A DNA stretch of 64,000 bases from Candidatus Limosilactobacillus intestinigallinarum. GTDB lineage: Bacteria > Bacillota > Bacilli > Lactobacillales > Lactobacillaceae. The stretch lies in assembly GCA_019117285.1 (NCBI GenBank), contig DXAA01000017.1, forward strand, positions 1-64,000, written 5' to 3'. Numbering within the stretch: position 1 is the stretch's first letter; the number at the start of each line of letters is the position of its first letter. The notes under the pieces are model-generated. The model was not told the origin of the DNA and searched no databases. It saw only the letters and a program-made list of their open reading frames with translations. Shown piece after piece: positions 25,121 through 33,590 of this stretch. Made by a program: the position numbers and the translations under genes.

Positions 25121-25851
25121 AGGTGTTAATTGTTGATGATGAGCCGCTCGCCCGGGACGAGCTGCACTACCTGGTCGACCAGAATCCGCAGGTGACGGAG
25201 ATCTACGAGGCCGACGGGGTGGTCAGCGCCCAGCAGGTGGTGGACCAGGAACATCCCGACCTGATGTTTCTCGATATTCAGTTGACCGACGGGAGCGGGA
25301 TGGCCCTGGCCGAGAGCCTGAAGAGCCGCCCCGACCATCCCTACATCGTCTTCGCCACCGCTTATGACCAGTACGCCCTCGATGCCTTTGAGGCCGATGC
25401 CGTCGACTACCTGCTCAAGCCCTTCTCCCAGCAGCGGGTTGACGACGCCATCAAGCGGGTCGCCAAGTTGACGGCCCCCAAGCAGCCGGCCGTGCCGGAT
25501 ACCAACGGCCAGCAGACCAACCCCCGCCTGTCGCTGACCATCGACGAGCGAACGATTGTCCTGCAGAAGGACACCATCCTCTACATCCAGACCCAGGACG
25601 GGGAGACCGCGGTCTGGGCCAAGGGTGGCCACCGGGTGGTCAGCAAGCAACCGCTGACCGGTCTGCTCAAGCAGCTGGACCCGACCCAGTTCATCCGGGT
25701 CCACCGGAGCTTCGCCGTCAACCTCAACATGGTCAGCGAGCTGGAGCCCAGCTTCAATCATACCTACGAGCTGACCCTAAAAGACGGCAGCAAGGTCCCG
25801 GTCAGCCGGTCCTACGTTGCCACCGTCAAGCAGGCCCTGGGGATGCAATAA
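25117..25851 (+). CDS. lytR: LytR/LytT-type response regulator (LytTR DNA-binding)
   Basis: A 244-residue regulator: receiver domain with acidic VDDE pocket, phosphoacceptor D53 (DLMFLDIQLTDG) and conserved Lys in YLLKPFSQ; then a LytTR DNA-binding domain (about 140-244) with FIRVHRSFAVNL and SKVPVSRSYV. Coupled to lytS by a 4-nt overlap. It is expected to activate lrgAB. Confidence 0.93.
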   Translation: MKVLIVDDEPLARDELHYLVDQNPQVTEIYEADGVVSAQQVVDQEHPDLMFLDIQLTDGSGMALAESLKSRPDHPYIVFATAYDQYALDAFEADAVDYLLKPFSQQRVDDAIKRVAKLTAPKQPAVPDTNGQQTNPRLSLTIDERTIVLQKDTILYIQTQDGETAVWAKGGHRVVSKQPLTGLLKQLDPTQFIRVHRSFAVNLNMVSELEPSFNHTYELTLKDGSKVPVSRSYVATVKQALGMQ

Positions 25852-25863
25852 TTTCATTATTAG

Positions 25864-25897
25864 AAAAGGAACCGTTGTGCGCAGCGGTTCCTTTTTA
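25864..25897 (+). terminator. Terminator after lytR
   Basis: AAAAGGAACCG / CGGTTCCTTTTT strong stem with T run. Confidence 0.8.
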
Positions 25898-25975
25898 GTA
25901 GTTACCGTCAACTAGTCATGGCAAGGTTATATTGTGGTTTATAATTGATAAATGTATACGAAGGAGGCTGGTGAA

Positions 25976-26218
25976 ATGACTGTTAAATTAAGAAAGGTTG
26001 GCAACTCAAATACATTAACGGTTCCTTCAGGCATTAAAATTGTTGGTAGTGAGTACACCGTAAAAAATGTTGGCACAACCATTGTTTTCACTCCAGTGGC
26101 AAAAAGGGAAAATATCTTCTCAACTAAAGATTGGAAAGAATATGATTATCGAAAGGATGTGGAAAAGGACGCGACGCTACAACCGGTTAAGCCAGTGGGA
26201 CGGGAATGGCAATTGTAA
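25976..26218 (+). CDS. AbrB/MazE-like antitoxin, apparently orphaned
   Basis: An 80-residue protein with MTVKLRKVGNSNTLTVPSGIKI, the AbrB-type hairpin seen in MazE/PemI antitoxins, and an acidic/basic tail. Start at 25976 with AAGGAGG (an ATG at 25952 lacks a site). AT-rich. The toxin that should follow is represented only by its last 30 or so codons. Confidence 0.75.
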   Translation: MTVKLRKVGNSNTLTVPSGIKIVGSEYTVKNVGTTIVFTPVAKRENIFSTKDWKEYDYRKDVEKDATLQPVKPVGREWQL

Positions 26219-26323
26219 AACTTTGATTTCAAGGCCAGAAACGGCGTAATCGTAAATCATATCTCCGCGAAAATGCTAAAAGAATTGCAACTTTATGTGA
26301 ACGACATGGTTGGTAGTGAATAA
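26219..26323 (+). pseudogene. C-terminal stump of a MazF/PemK toxin
   Basis: Directly after the antitoxin stop, in the same frame, the sequence reads NFDFKARNGVIVNHISAK and ends KMLKELQLYVNDMVGSE-stop. The RNGVIVNHIS and LQLYVNDMV pattern matches the last strand and helix of MazF-family toxins. There is no start codon or RBS, so the toxin has lost its N-terminal three quarters by deletion. Confidence 0.6.
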
Positions 26324-26341
26324 CTTCCTAAACATATAGGA

Positions 26342-26380
26342 GAAGCGTGCTGTGAAATAACTTTCATGGCACGCTTCTTT
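26342..26380 (+). terminator. Terminator after the toxin stump
   Basis: GAAGCGTGC / GCACGCTTC stem with an 18-nt loop, followed by TTTTG. Confidence 0.7.
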
Positions 26381-26582
26381 TGTCAGTAGGCCGTGGTGTC
26401 AACAAAGTAAACGCTATTTTGGCGTTAGGAGATCATTTGTTTAACTTAACCGAACTTGTGGGCACCTGAGCAAAAACGAGGGCATCTCGTCCGGGGAGGA
26501 GGGCATCTCAGCCCCAATTTGGGTTGTTTCAGTGTGAAAACCCGCACAAAGTTAAATATTGCGTTAAGATTACAACTGTAAA

Positions 26583-26602
26583 GATATTGCAATGGCAATA
26601 TC
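26583..26602 (+). promoter_or_regulatory. Palindromic operator candidate upstream of lrgA
   Basis: A perfect 8-bp dyad GATATTGC-aatg-GCAATATC, 41 bp before the lrgA start. It is not a LexA, cre or Rex consensus. A LytTR-like half-site (ACAGTTGT on the minus strand, about 26570-26580) lies just upstream. Bases 26381-26570 hold no gene. Confidence 0.4.
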
Positions 26603-26643
26603 GAGCAATTATTTTTATTTATTTCTGTGGGAGGGAATATATT

Positions 26644-27051
26644 ATGGACAAGAAGGATAAAAAGCCAGAAGCTTCCAACATTTATGTTCAAATGGGAATC
26701 TTCGCTGCTATTCTGTTTGTTTCTCAATTGATCTCTGATCTTTTTCCAAAGAGCTTCGTTGTGCCAACCCCACTGATTGGTATGGTTTTGCTCTACATCC
26801 TGTTGGCTTGCCACATCGTTAAGCTGCACCAGGTTGAAAAGTTCGGTACGTTCATGATCGGTCTTATTGCATTCCTGTTCGTTCCATCAGGTATCCAATT
26901 GGCCGCTCACTTGGACATCATGCGTCGTGAAGGTATCCAAGATGTATGTGTAATCATCATCTCCACGATCATTCTGTTGGTCGTAATTGCCTACGTTGGT
27001 GCCTTGGTTATGAGCATTCACCACAAGATCACTGGTAACAAGAAGGACTAG
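26644..27051 (+). CDS. lrgA: LrgA/CidA-family membrane protein
   Basis: A 135-residue protein with four helices after a basic start (MDKKDKKPEAS). The VPTPLIGMVLLYILL segment and the FVPSGIQL motif are family hallmarks. LrgA and LrgB together form a holin-like membrane complex; in Bacillus the PftAB homologues carry pyruvate. The start is chosen at ATG 26644 with GGGAGG. Codon choice favours GTT/GCT, unlike the GC-rich neighbours, suggesting high expression. Confidence 0.93.
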   Translation: MDKKDKKPEASNIYVQMGIFAAILFVSQLISDLFPKSFVVPTPLIGMVLLYILLACHIVKLHQVEKFGTFMIGLIAFLFVPSGIQLAAHLDIMRREGIQDVCVIIISTIILLVVIAYVGALVMSIHHKITGNKKD

Positions 27052-27066
27052 GGGGCGCAATAAATT

Positions 27067-27807
27067 ATGTCAGCTACAATTGCAACAAATCTAGCATTAC
27101 CATTCACTGGTATTTTCATTTCATTGATCGTTTATCTTATTGGTATGTGGTTAACCAAGATTAGTAACGGTTTCTTCCTCTTCAACCCACTGCTGGTTGG
27201 GATGGTTCTCGGGATCGTTGTTCTGGCCATCTGGGCTAAGAGCACCGGCTCCACGACCGCTGCTGTTTACACGAAGTACTACCTGCCAGGTGGTAACATT
27301 ATCTTCTGGTTCCTGAACCCTGCTACCATGGCCTTCGCCATTCCAGTTTACAAGGTTAACGCAACCTTCAAGAAGTACTGGTTCGATATCATCGTTATCT
27401 GCTTCGTCGGTGGTTTCATTTCCCTGTTCCTGATTCAATTGGTATCTAAGCTCTTCGGTCTGTCCGCTGCTTCTACTGCTTCCATGCTGCCACAAGCTGC
27501 TACGACTGCCGTTGCTATGCCGATCGCTGCTGGTGTTCACGGTGTTCCTGCCGTTACCGCGATGGCATGTATCTTAAACGCCGTTGTTATCTACGCCTTG
27601 GCTGAATTCCTGATCAAGATCCTGCGGCTCAACAAGATTTCTGCCGTTGCTACTGGTTTAGGTTTAGGTTCTGCTGGGCACACGGTTGGTTCAGTTAAGG
27701 CCCTTTCCCTTGGTGAAGTTCAAGGTGCGATGGCCGGTGTCTCTGTTCTGATCATTTCTCTGGCAATGGACATCCTGGTTCCTATTTACGCAAATCTGTT
27801 CATGTAA
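27067..27807 (+). CDS. lrgB: LrgB-family membrane protein
   Basis: A 246-residue protein with seven or more helices. The family motifs FLNPATMAFAIPVYK, LLPQAATTAVAMPIA-like segment and SAGHTVGSVKAL are present. Partner of LrgA, 15 nt downstream of it, with the same codon bias. Probably part of a pyruvate/lactate-related transporter controlled by LytSR. Confidence 0.93.
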   Translation: MSATIATNLALPFTGIFISLIVYLIGMWLTKISNGFFLFNPLLVGMVLGIVVLAIWAKSTGSTTAAVYTKYYLPGGNIIFWFLNPATMAFAIPVYKVNATFKKYWFDIIVICFVGGFISLFLIQLVSKLFGLSAASTASMLPQAATTAVAMPIAAGVHGVPAVTAMACILNAVVIYALAEFLIKILRLNKISAVATGLGLGSAGHTVGSVKALSLGEVQGAMAGVSVLIISLAMDILVPIYANLFM

Positions 27808-27825
27808 TCTGCTGACGGAGGATAA

Positions 27826-28800
<975 letters not shown>

Positions 28801-28806
28801 TTAAGA

Positions 28807-28843
28807 AAACTCGTTAGTGGATTTTCCACTAGCGAGTTTTTTT
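28807..28843 (+). terminator. Terminator of lrgAB-ldh
   Basis: AAACTCG-x-TAGTGG / CCACTA-x-CGAGTTT stem with a T7 run. Confidence 0.85.
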
Positions 28844-28902
28844 GGTGTTGCAACTCTTCCGTAGGAATATAATGTCTTCTAAAGAGGACGAGGTGATTGT
28901 TC

Positions 28903-29103
28903 ATGAGTAGCAAGGTGGATAATCTTGATTCAGCAGCCAAGGGAACCGCAGAAGGCGTTAGCCAAAGGTCGTATCGTAACACGGCAACCGGGATAGCTTC
29001 AAGGCAGGTGGCTGATTTGGCTTTAAGAGCGGTATCCAAGGTGGTGCCTGTGCATGAACTGAGGACCGATGAAGATGTTGAGAAATTCTTCGATGAAGAC
29101 TAA
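28903..29103 (+). CDS. Unknown 66-residue protein
   Basis: Starts MSSKVDNLDSAAKG after GAGGTGATT. Small, soluble, with an acidic C-terminus (DEDVEKFFDED). A TATAAT at about 28867 may be its -10. I recognise no family. The gene is bracketed by two terminators, which supports an independent transcript. Confidence 0.5.
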   Translation: MSSKVDNLDSAAKGTAEGVSQRSYRNTATGIASRQVADLALRAVSKVVPVHELRTDEDVEKFFDED

Positions 29104-29188
29104 TAGATAATCTTTGCTTTCTATTAGCTAATAATCAGCGAGAAAATATTCCTTAAGAGAATGGTGCTTCTTGCTCATATTCAAAAAG

Positions 29189-29222
29189 AGACGCTAGCGA
29201 GCAATGCTTCACTAGCGTCTTC
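29189..29222. terminator. Bidirectional terminator
   Basis: AGACGCTAG / CTAGCGTCT perfect arms between the plus-strand small gene and the minus-strand fni gene. Confidence 0.7.
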
Positions 29223-29236
29223 TTGCGTTAAATCGG

Positions 29237-30271
29237 TTAAAGTAGCCCCCGTTGCTGGGCGTATTGGTAGAGCGGACCGGTCAGGACAAAGTCGACCCGG
29301 CTGAGGTCGGCGAAGCGTTGGGCACCAACCAGGGTTAGCAGGCGGGGGAGTTCGGTCTGCCAATCAGTCAGGACCTGATCGAGGGCTGGTGCCCCGGCCC
29401 GGATCAAGAGATTGAGGAAGTAGCCGGCCACCCCGACCGCCCGGGCACCGAGGACCCCGGCCTTGATGACGTCGAGTGGGCAGGTGATCCCCCCCGAGGC
29501 GATGATGGTGGCATGACTACCGCGGGCTTCGAGCAGGGCCTCCGGGGTGGTCTGGCCCCAGTCATCGAGGTCGGCCATGTCGAGTTGGTGGTTGCGCCGG
29601 TTTTCGATCATGGCGAAGTTGGTCCCGCCCCGGCCGCTGACGTTGATCAGCTTGACCCCGGCCTCCTGCAGGCGGGTGATGGTGGTCCGACTCATCCCAA
29701 AGCCGACCTCCTTGACGATCACCGGCACGTCCAGGCCGGCAACCAGGCGGGCAATGTTATCCAGCCAGTAGAATTGGCGGTCGCCCTCGGGCATCACCAG
29801 TTCCTGGGCGGCATTTAGGTGGAGCTCCAGGGCGTCGGCGTCCAGGAGGTCAACGGCCGCCTGGGCCTTGTCCAGGCTAGCGTCAGCCCCCAGGTTGGCG
29901 ATCACGATCCCGTCCGGATTTTCCTCCCGAACCACGGTGAAGGACGGGCGGGCGGCCGGTTCCTTGAGGGCGACACTGAGCGAGCCGGTGGCCATCGCCA
30001 GGTGGTGCTTGCGGGCTAGTCGTGCCAGGGCCCGGTTAATCTTGGCCGCCTGCTTACTGCCGCCGGTCATCGCCTCCAGGTAGAAGGGCCATTCCAATTT
30101 AAGACCCGCCGCCAGCAGGACGGTGGGGTCCACCGCATCGACGGCCGTCTCCGGCAGGGCGTCGTGGATCAGCCGGACCTGGTCGAAGTAGTGCTGGGCG
30201 TGGGCCCGCGCATAGGACGCGGTGGCCAGTGAAAGGTGCTCATCCTTACGATGGGCTTGTTGTGACTCCAT
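29237..30271 (-). CDS. fni: Type 2 isopentenyl-diphosphate delta-isomerase
   Basis: A 344-residue FMN/NADPH-dependent isomerase that interconverts IPP and DMAPP. Seen: RKDEHLSLA at the N-terminus, MTGGSKQAAKINRALA, ATGSLSVALKEP, and NVSGRGGTNFAMIE with IASGGI for the FMN phosphate. Start at 30271 is set by GGAGGG upstream; the frame is open for 15 more codons without a site. Last gene of the mevalonate operon. Confidence 0.95.
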   Translation of the reverse strand: MESQQAHRKDEHLSLATASYARAHAQHYFDQVRLIHDALPETAVDAVDPTVLLAAGLKLEWPFYLEAMTGGSKQAAKINRALARLARKHHLAMATGSLSVALKEPAARPSFTVVREENPDGIVIANLGADASLDKAQAAVDLLDADALELHLNAAQELVMPEGDRQFYWLDNIARLVAGLDVPVIVKEVGFGMSRTTITRLQEAGVKLINVSGRGGTNFAMIENRRNHQLDMADLDDWGQTTPEALLEARGSHATIIASGGITCPLDVIKAGVLGARAVGVAGYFLNLLIRAGAPALDQVLTDWQTELPRLLTLVGAQRFADLSRVDFVLTGPLYQYAQQRGLL

Positions 30272-30332
30272 AGTTTTCCCTCCAATTAAAAGGGCCGTGG
30301 CAAACTGAATTGTCACCGCCCTTTGAGTTTTA

Positions 30333-31445
30333 CTAAATTAGTGGCAGGTGTTCCCGTACCGTGTACTTGACGTCATCGATGAAGTGGACGGACAGGGGTA
30401 ACTGTTCGATCTTCTCCTTGGTCCAGGACTTGAGGACGGCCTTGAAGTCGGCGTTGCGGTCGATAGCCACGATTCCGCAGTCACCACCACCGGCGCCGGA
30501 CGTCTTGGCGGCCCCGCCGAAGCGCTCCGCAATCTGGCAGAGACGGTTGAGAACCGGGGTCTCGATGTCGACGCCGGAGTTGGCACCGAGCTGCTTCAGC
30601 AGGTGGCGGTTGAAGCGGATCTCTTGCTTGATGGTGTCGAGGTCCTGGCGGTGGAAGCCCTCCACCATCCGCTGGATGCAGGCCTTGCTGTCCTCAAGGA
30701 AGCGGTGGTAGTCATCCTGCCGACGGGCCTTGAAGAGGGAGATCTTGTCAACCAGCTGGGAGGTCGAGGCCGGCTTCCCGGTCCAGCCAATCAGCAGCTC
30801 CAAATTCTCCGGGGCCTGGAGGGATTCAATCTTGAGGTCCGGCCAGGGGAGGTCGATCAGGGTCTTCAAGTCAAGGTACTTGCGCTGCTGGGCCAGCCAC
30901 TGCCGGTCAAAGGAGTGGTAGGAGATCCACCCCCCGTAGACCGAGGCCGCCACGTCACCCAGCGAACCGTTGCCCTGGACCTCAAAGTGGGCAATCGCCG
31001 CTAGCTTGAAGATCTCGTCCTTGGTCACGGGCAGGTGGTAGTAGTGGCACAGCGCCTTGACGGTCGCCACGGTGACGGCCGCCGAGGACCCCAGCCCATA
31101 CTTGCGGCCGTTGGCACTGTCCAGTTGGCTGTCAATCTGCATGTCGTAGATCCGCAGGTCGCGTTCGAAGCTGCGGGCGTATTCCTCCGTGATCCGGATG
31201 GCGGACAGGATGTAGGAGAAGGGGTTGTCACGCTTGTCGACCACCAGTCGATCGCCCATCCGTCGCCAGTTCAGCTGGTCGTTGGTGTATTGCTGGCTGA
31301 TGATCTGACCAACCTCACGGGCACTGTCCTTGATCGTGCAGGTGACGAACTGGTCCAGGGCCACCAGGATGGCCGGGTAGCCGTTCTCGACCACCGCATA
31401 CTCACCAGCAATGTACAACTTCCCAGGTGCTTTTTCAGTAATCAA
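30333..31445 (-). CDS. mvaK2: Phosphomevalonate kinase
   Basis: A 370-residue GHMP kinase: N-terminal KAPGKLYIAGEYAVV, ATP loop YGLGSSAAVTVAT, and C-terminal KTSGAGGGDCGIV. Converts phosphomevalonate to the diphosphate. TTG start preceded by GGGGAC. Third gene of the operon, 27 nt after mvaD. Confidence 0.93.
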   Translation of the reverse strand: MITEKAPGKLYIAGEYAVVENGYPAILVALDQFVTCTIKDSAREVGQIISQQYTNDQLNWRRMGDRLVVDKRDNPFSYILSAIRITEEYARSFERDLRIYDMQIDSQLDSANGRKYGLGSSAAVTVATVKALCHYYHLPVTKDEIFKLAAIAHFEVQGNGSLGDVAASVYGGWISYHSFDRQWLAQQRKYLDLKTLIDLPWPDLKIESLQAPENLELLIGWTGKPASTSQLVDKISLFKARRQDDYHRFLEDSKACIQRMVEGFHRQDLDTIKQEIRFNRHLLKQLGANSGVDIETPVLNRLCQIAERFGGAAKTSGAGGGDCGIVAIDRNADFKAVLKSWTKEKIEQLPLSVHFIDDVKYTVREHLPLI

Positions 31446-31471
31446 AGTGTAATTGTCCCCCTATTAAGTAA

Positions 31472-32449
31472 TCAGTTATTTTCATCCCAAATTTCGATTC
31501 CCGGCCCGGCCGGTGAAACCACCAGGCGGTCGCGGTCAAAGGTCTGCGCCAGCCCATCCACGATCTGGTCACGGTCGTGCCGGTCGTAGATGACCTTGAC
31601 GTTAGGCCCCGCGTCCATGGTGAAGTAGCAGCTGAGCCCTTGTTCACGAAGGGCCCGGACGGCGGTAATGGCGGTCAGGGTCTCACTATTGAAGTAGGTA
31701 TAGCCCGGGTCCGCCGAAAGGGTCAGGGCGTGCATCCGCAGGGCGTTCTCCTCGGCGATGTGGCCGATGGCGGGAATGTCGCGGGCGGCGATGGCGGCCT
31801 TCATGGTAGCCATGTCGTGGGCGACGACGTCCTTCCAGCTGTCGTAGTAGGGCGAGCTGATCACGCTGGACTGCATCCCATAGCGGCTGGAAATCTTCTT
31901 GCGGGCGGTGTTGACCATGATCGCCAGCATCTCCAGGCCAAAGTCGAGCTTTTCCATGATCGGCTCGGCATAGGAAGTTGCATCATCGTGCCCGCGGTGC
32001 CACTCGACCAGACCCCCGTAGATGGAGCGGGTGGCCGAACCAGACCCCCGGCGGGCCAGGCGTGACAGGTCGCGCCGGGAGAGGTGCAGGCCGGCTGCCC
32101 GGCTCGCCGCCCCGGCCAGGGCCGCGAAGGCGGAGGCCGATGAGGCCAGCCCCGCCGCGGTCGGCACGTGATTATGGGAGTTAACCCGGGCAAAGTCGTG
32201 GCGCCCGCTCAGCTGCCGGACGATATCCAGGAAGCGGGTGATCCGATTGGTCCCATCACCGGTGACGGCCTGGTCGTTGATCGTGACCTGGTCGGCGGTC
32301 AGGGTCGGGTCGAAGACAACCTGGGTGGTCGTGTAGAACTCGCTTAAGGTCATCGAGAGACTGTCCGTCTGCGGGATGATCAGGTCCTGGTCCTTCTTAC
32401 CCCAGTACTTGACCAGGGCGATGTTGGTATGTGCTTTGGCGGTCGCCAT
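31472..32449 (-). CDS. mvaD: Diphosphomevalonate decarboxylase
   Basis: A 325-residue enzyme giving IPP by ATP-dependent decarboxylation. Seen: TAKAHTNIALVKYWGKKD, GLASSASAFAALAGA, SGSATRSIYGG, and MDAGPNVKVI. Its ATG overlaps the last base of the mvk stop codon, so the two are coupled. Confidence 0.95.
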   Translation of the reverse strand: MATAKAHTNIALVKYWGKKDQDLIIPQTDSLSMTLSEFYTTTQVVFDPTLTADQVTINDQAVTGDGTNRITRFLDIVRQLSGRHDFARVNSHNHVPTAAGLASSASAFAALAGAASRAAGLHLSRRDLSRLARRGSGSATRSIYGGLVEWHRGHDDATSYAEPIMEKLDFGLEMLAIMVNTARKKISSRYGMQSSVISSPYYDSWKDVVAHDMATMKAAIAARDIPAIGHIAEENALRMHALTLSADPGYTYFNSETLTAITAVRALREQGLSCYFTMDAGPNVKVIYDRHDRDQIVDGLAQTFDRDRLVVSPAGPGIEIWDENN

Positions 32450-33399
32450 TAGTCTTCACCTCGTGTTGTGTCTAGCGGTTGAATCCAGGTCTGCACCGCG
32501 CCGTTGTCCTTCAGGATGGCGGCGAGCTTGCGGGCCCCCAGGGCGGTCCGGGTGATGGCAAACATGCAGCCCCCCCGGCCGCCACCGGTCAGCTTGGCCC
32601 CCAGGGCGCCGTGGTGGTTGGCTACGGCAATCAGGTGGTCGAGCTGGTCGTCACTGACCCCCAGGGCGGCCAGGTCTTGCTGGGCAGCGTTTAACGTTGT
32701 ACCCAGTTTGAAAGCCTCCCCCGCGGCCAGAAATTGACGACTGGCGACGACCAGCTGGCCAAGGTGGTCAATGTGGGCCTGGGCTCGATCGTGATCGGCC
32801 TTGAGCAGGTCCTGGACGGCCATGATGGCTTCCTTGGTGGCCCCCTTGACCCCGGTGTCGGCGATCACCATCGTCGCCTGGAGATTCATCGGAATGGGCG
32901 TGCCCGCCTGGCCCTTGACGTAGTAGAGCGGCGTCTTGGCACTGACGGTCGCCGCGTCCAGCCCAGACGGACTCCGGTGGGTAATCTGCTCCTCAACGTC
33001 CGCCAGGGCCAGGAGCCGGTCGCGGCTGAGCGGCCGGTCGTAGTAAGCGAAGAAGGCGCGGACAATCGCCACCGCGGTCGCGGCCGAGGATCCCATCCCA
33101 CGTTCGGCCGGCAGTTGGCTGTCGATGGTCAGCTGCCAGTGGTCATCCTGACCAGTGAAACGTTCTACTAGGGTAGCAATCAGCTCCCGGACCCCCTGCA
33201 TGACGGGGGACAGGTCGTGCCAGTCACCGGTGAAGTAACGGCTGTTCACCATTTGCCCCTGGTCGGTCGAATTCAGGGTGGCGGTCAGCTGAACCGAGGG
33301 GAGGGGCAGGGCGATGGCCGGTTGCCCGTACACAACGCTGTGCTCCCCCATTAAAATGATTTTCGCGTGGCTCCTACCAATCCCTTGTTCTTTCACCAT
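32449..33399 (-). CDS. mvk: Mevalonate kinase
   Basis: A 316-residue GHMP kinase with SHAKIILMGEHSVVYGQPAI, ATP loop ERGMGSSAATAVA, SGLDAAT and KLTGGGRGGCMF. First gene of the mvk-mvaD-mvaK2-fni operon, which feeds undecaprenyl carrier synthesis. No 3-hydroxy-3-methylglutaryl genes are in the window. Confidence 0.95.
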   Translation of the reverse strand: MVKEQGIGRSHAKIILMGEHSVVYGQPAIALPLPSVQLTATLNSTDQGQMVNSRYFTGDWHDLSPVMQGVRELIATLVERFTGQDDHWQLTIDSQLPAERGMGSSAATAVAIVRAFFAYYDRPLSRDRLLALADVEEQITHRSPSGLDAATVSAKTPLYYVKGQAGTPIPMNLQATMVIADTGVKGATKEAIMAVQDLLKADHDRAQAHIDHLGQLVVASRQFLAAGEAFKLGTTLNAAQQDLAALGVSDDQLDHLIAVANHHGALGAKLTGGGRGGCMFAITRTALGARKLAAILKDNGAVQTWIQPLDTTRGED

Positions 33400-33590
33400 C
33401 GTAACCTACTTTCTTGACAAAAATTCCATTCTTCATCATAACTTAAAATTGATTATTAGAAAAGGGGCGGCCCCGACTTGTTACTAAATCTAAATATTTG
33501 ACCCGGATTTCGGTGCCGGTAGGGGACGGGCAAAGACAAACGATTGGCAGATGGTGTATCATATAGGAAGTAAATTATTGAAGAGATTCG

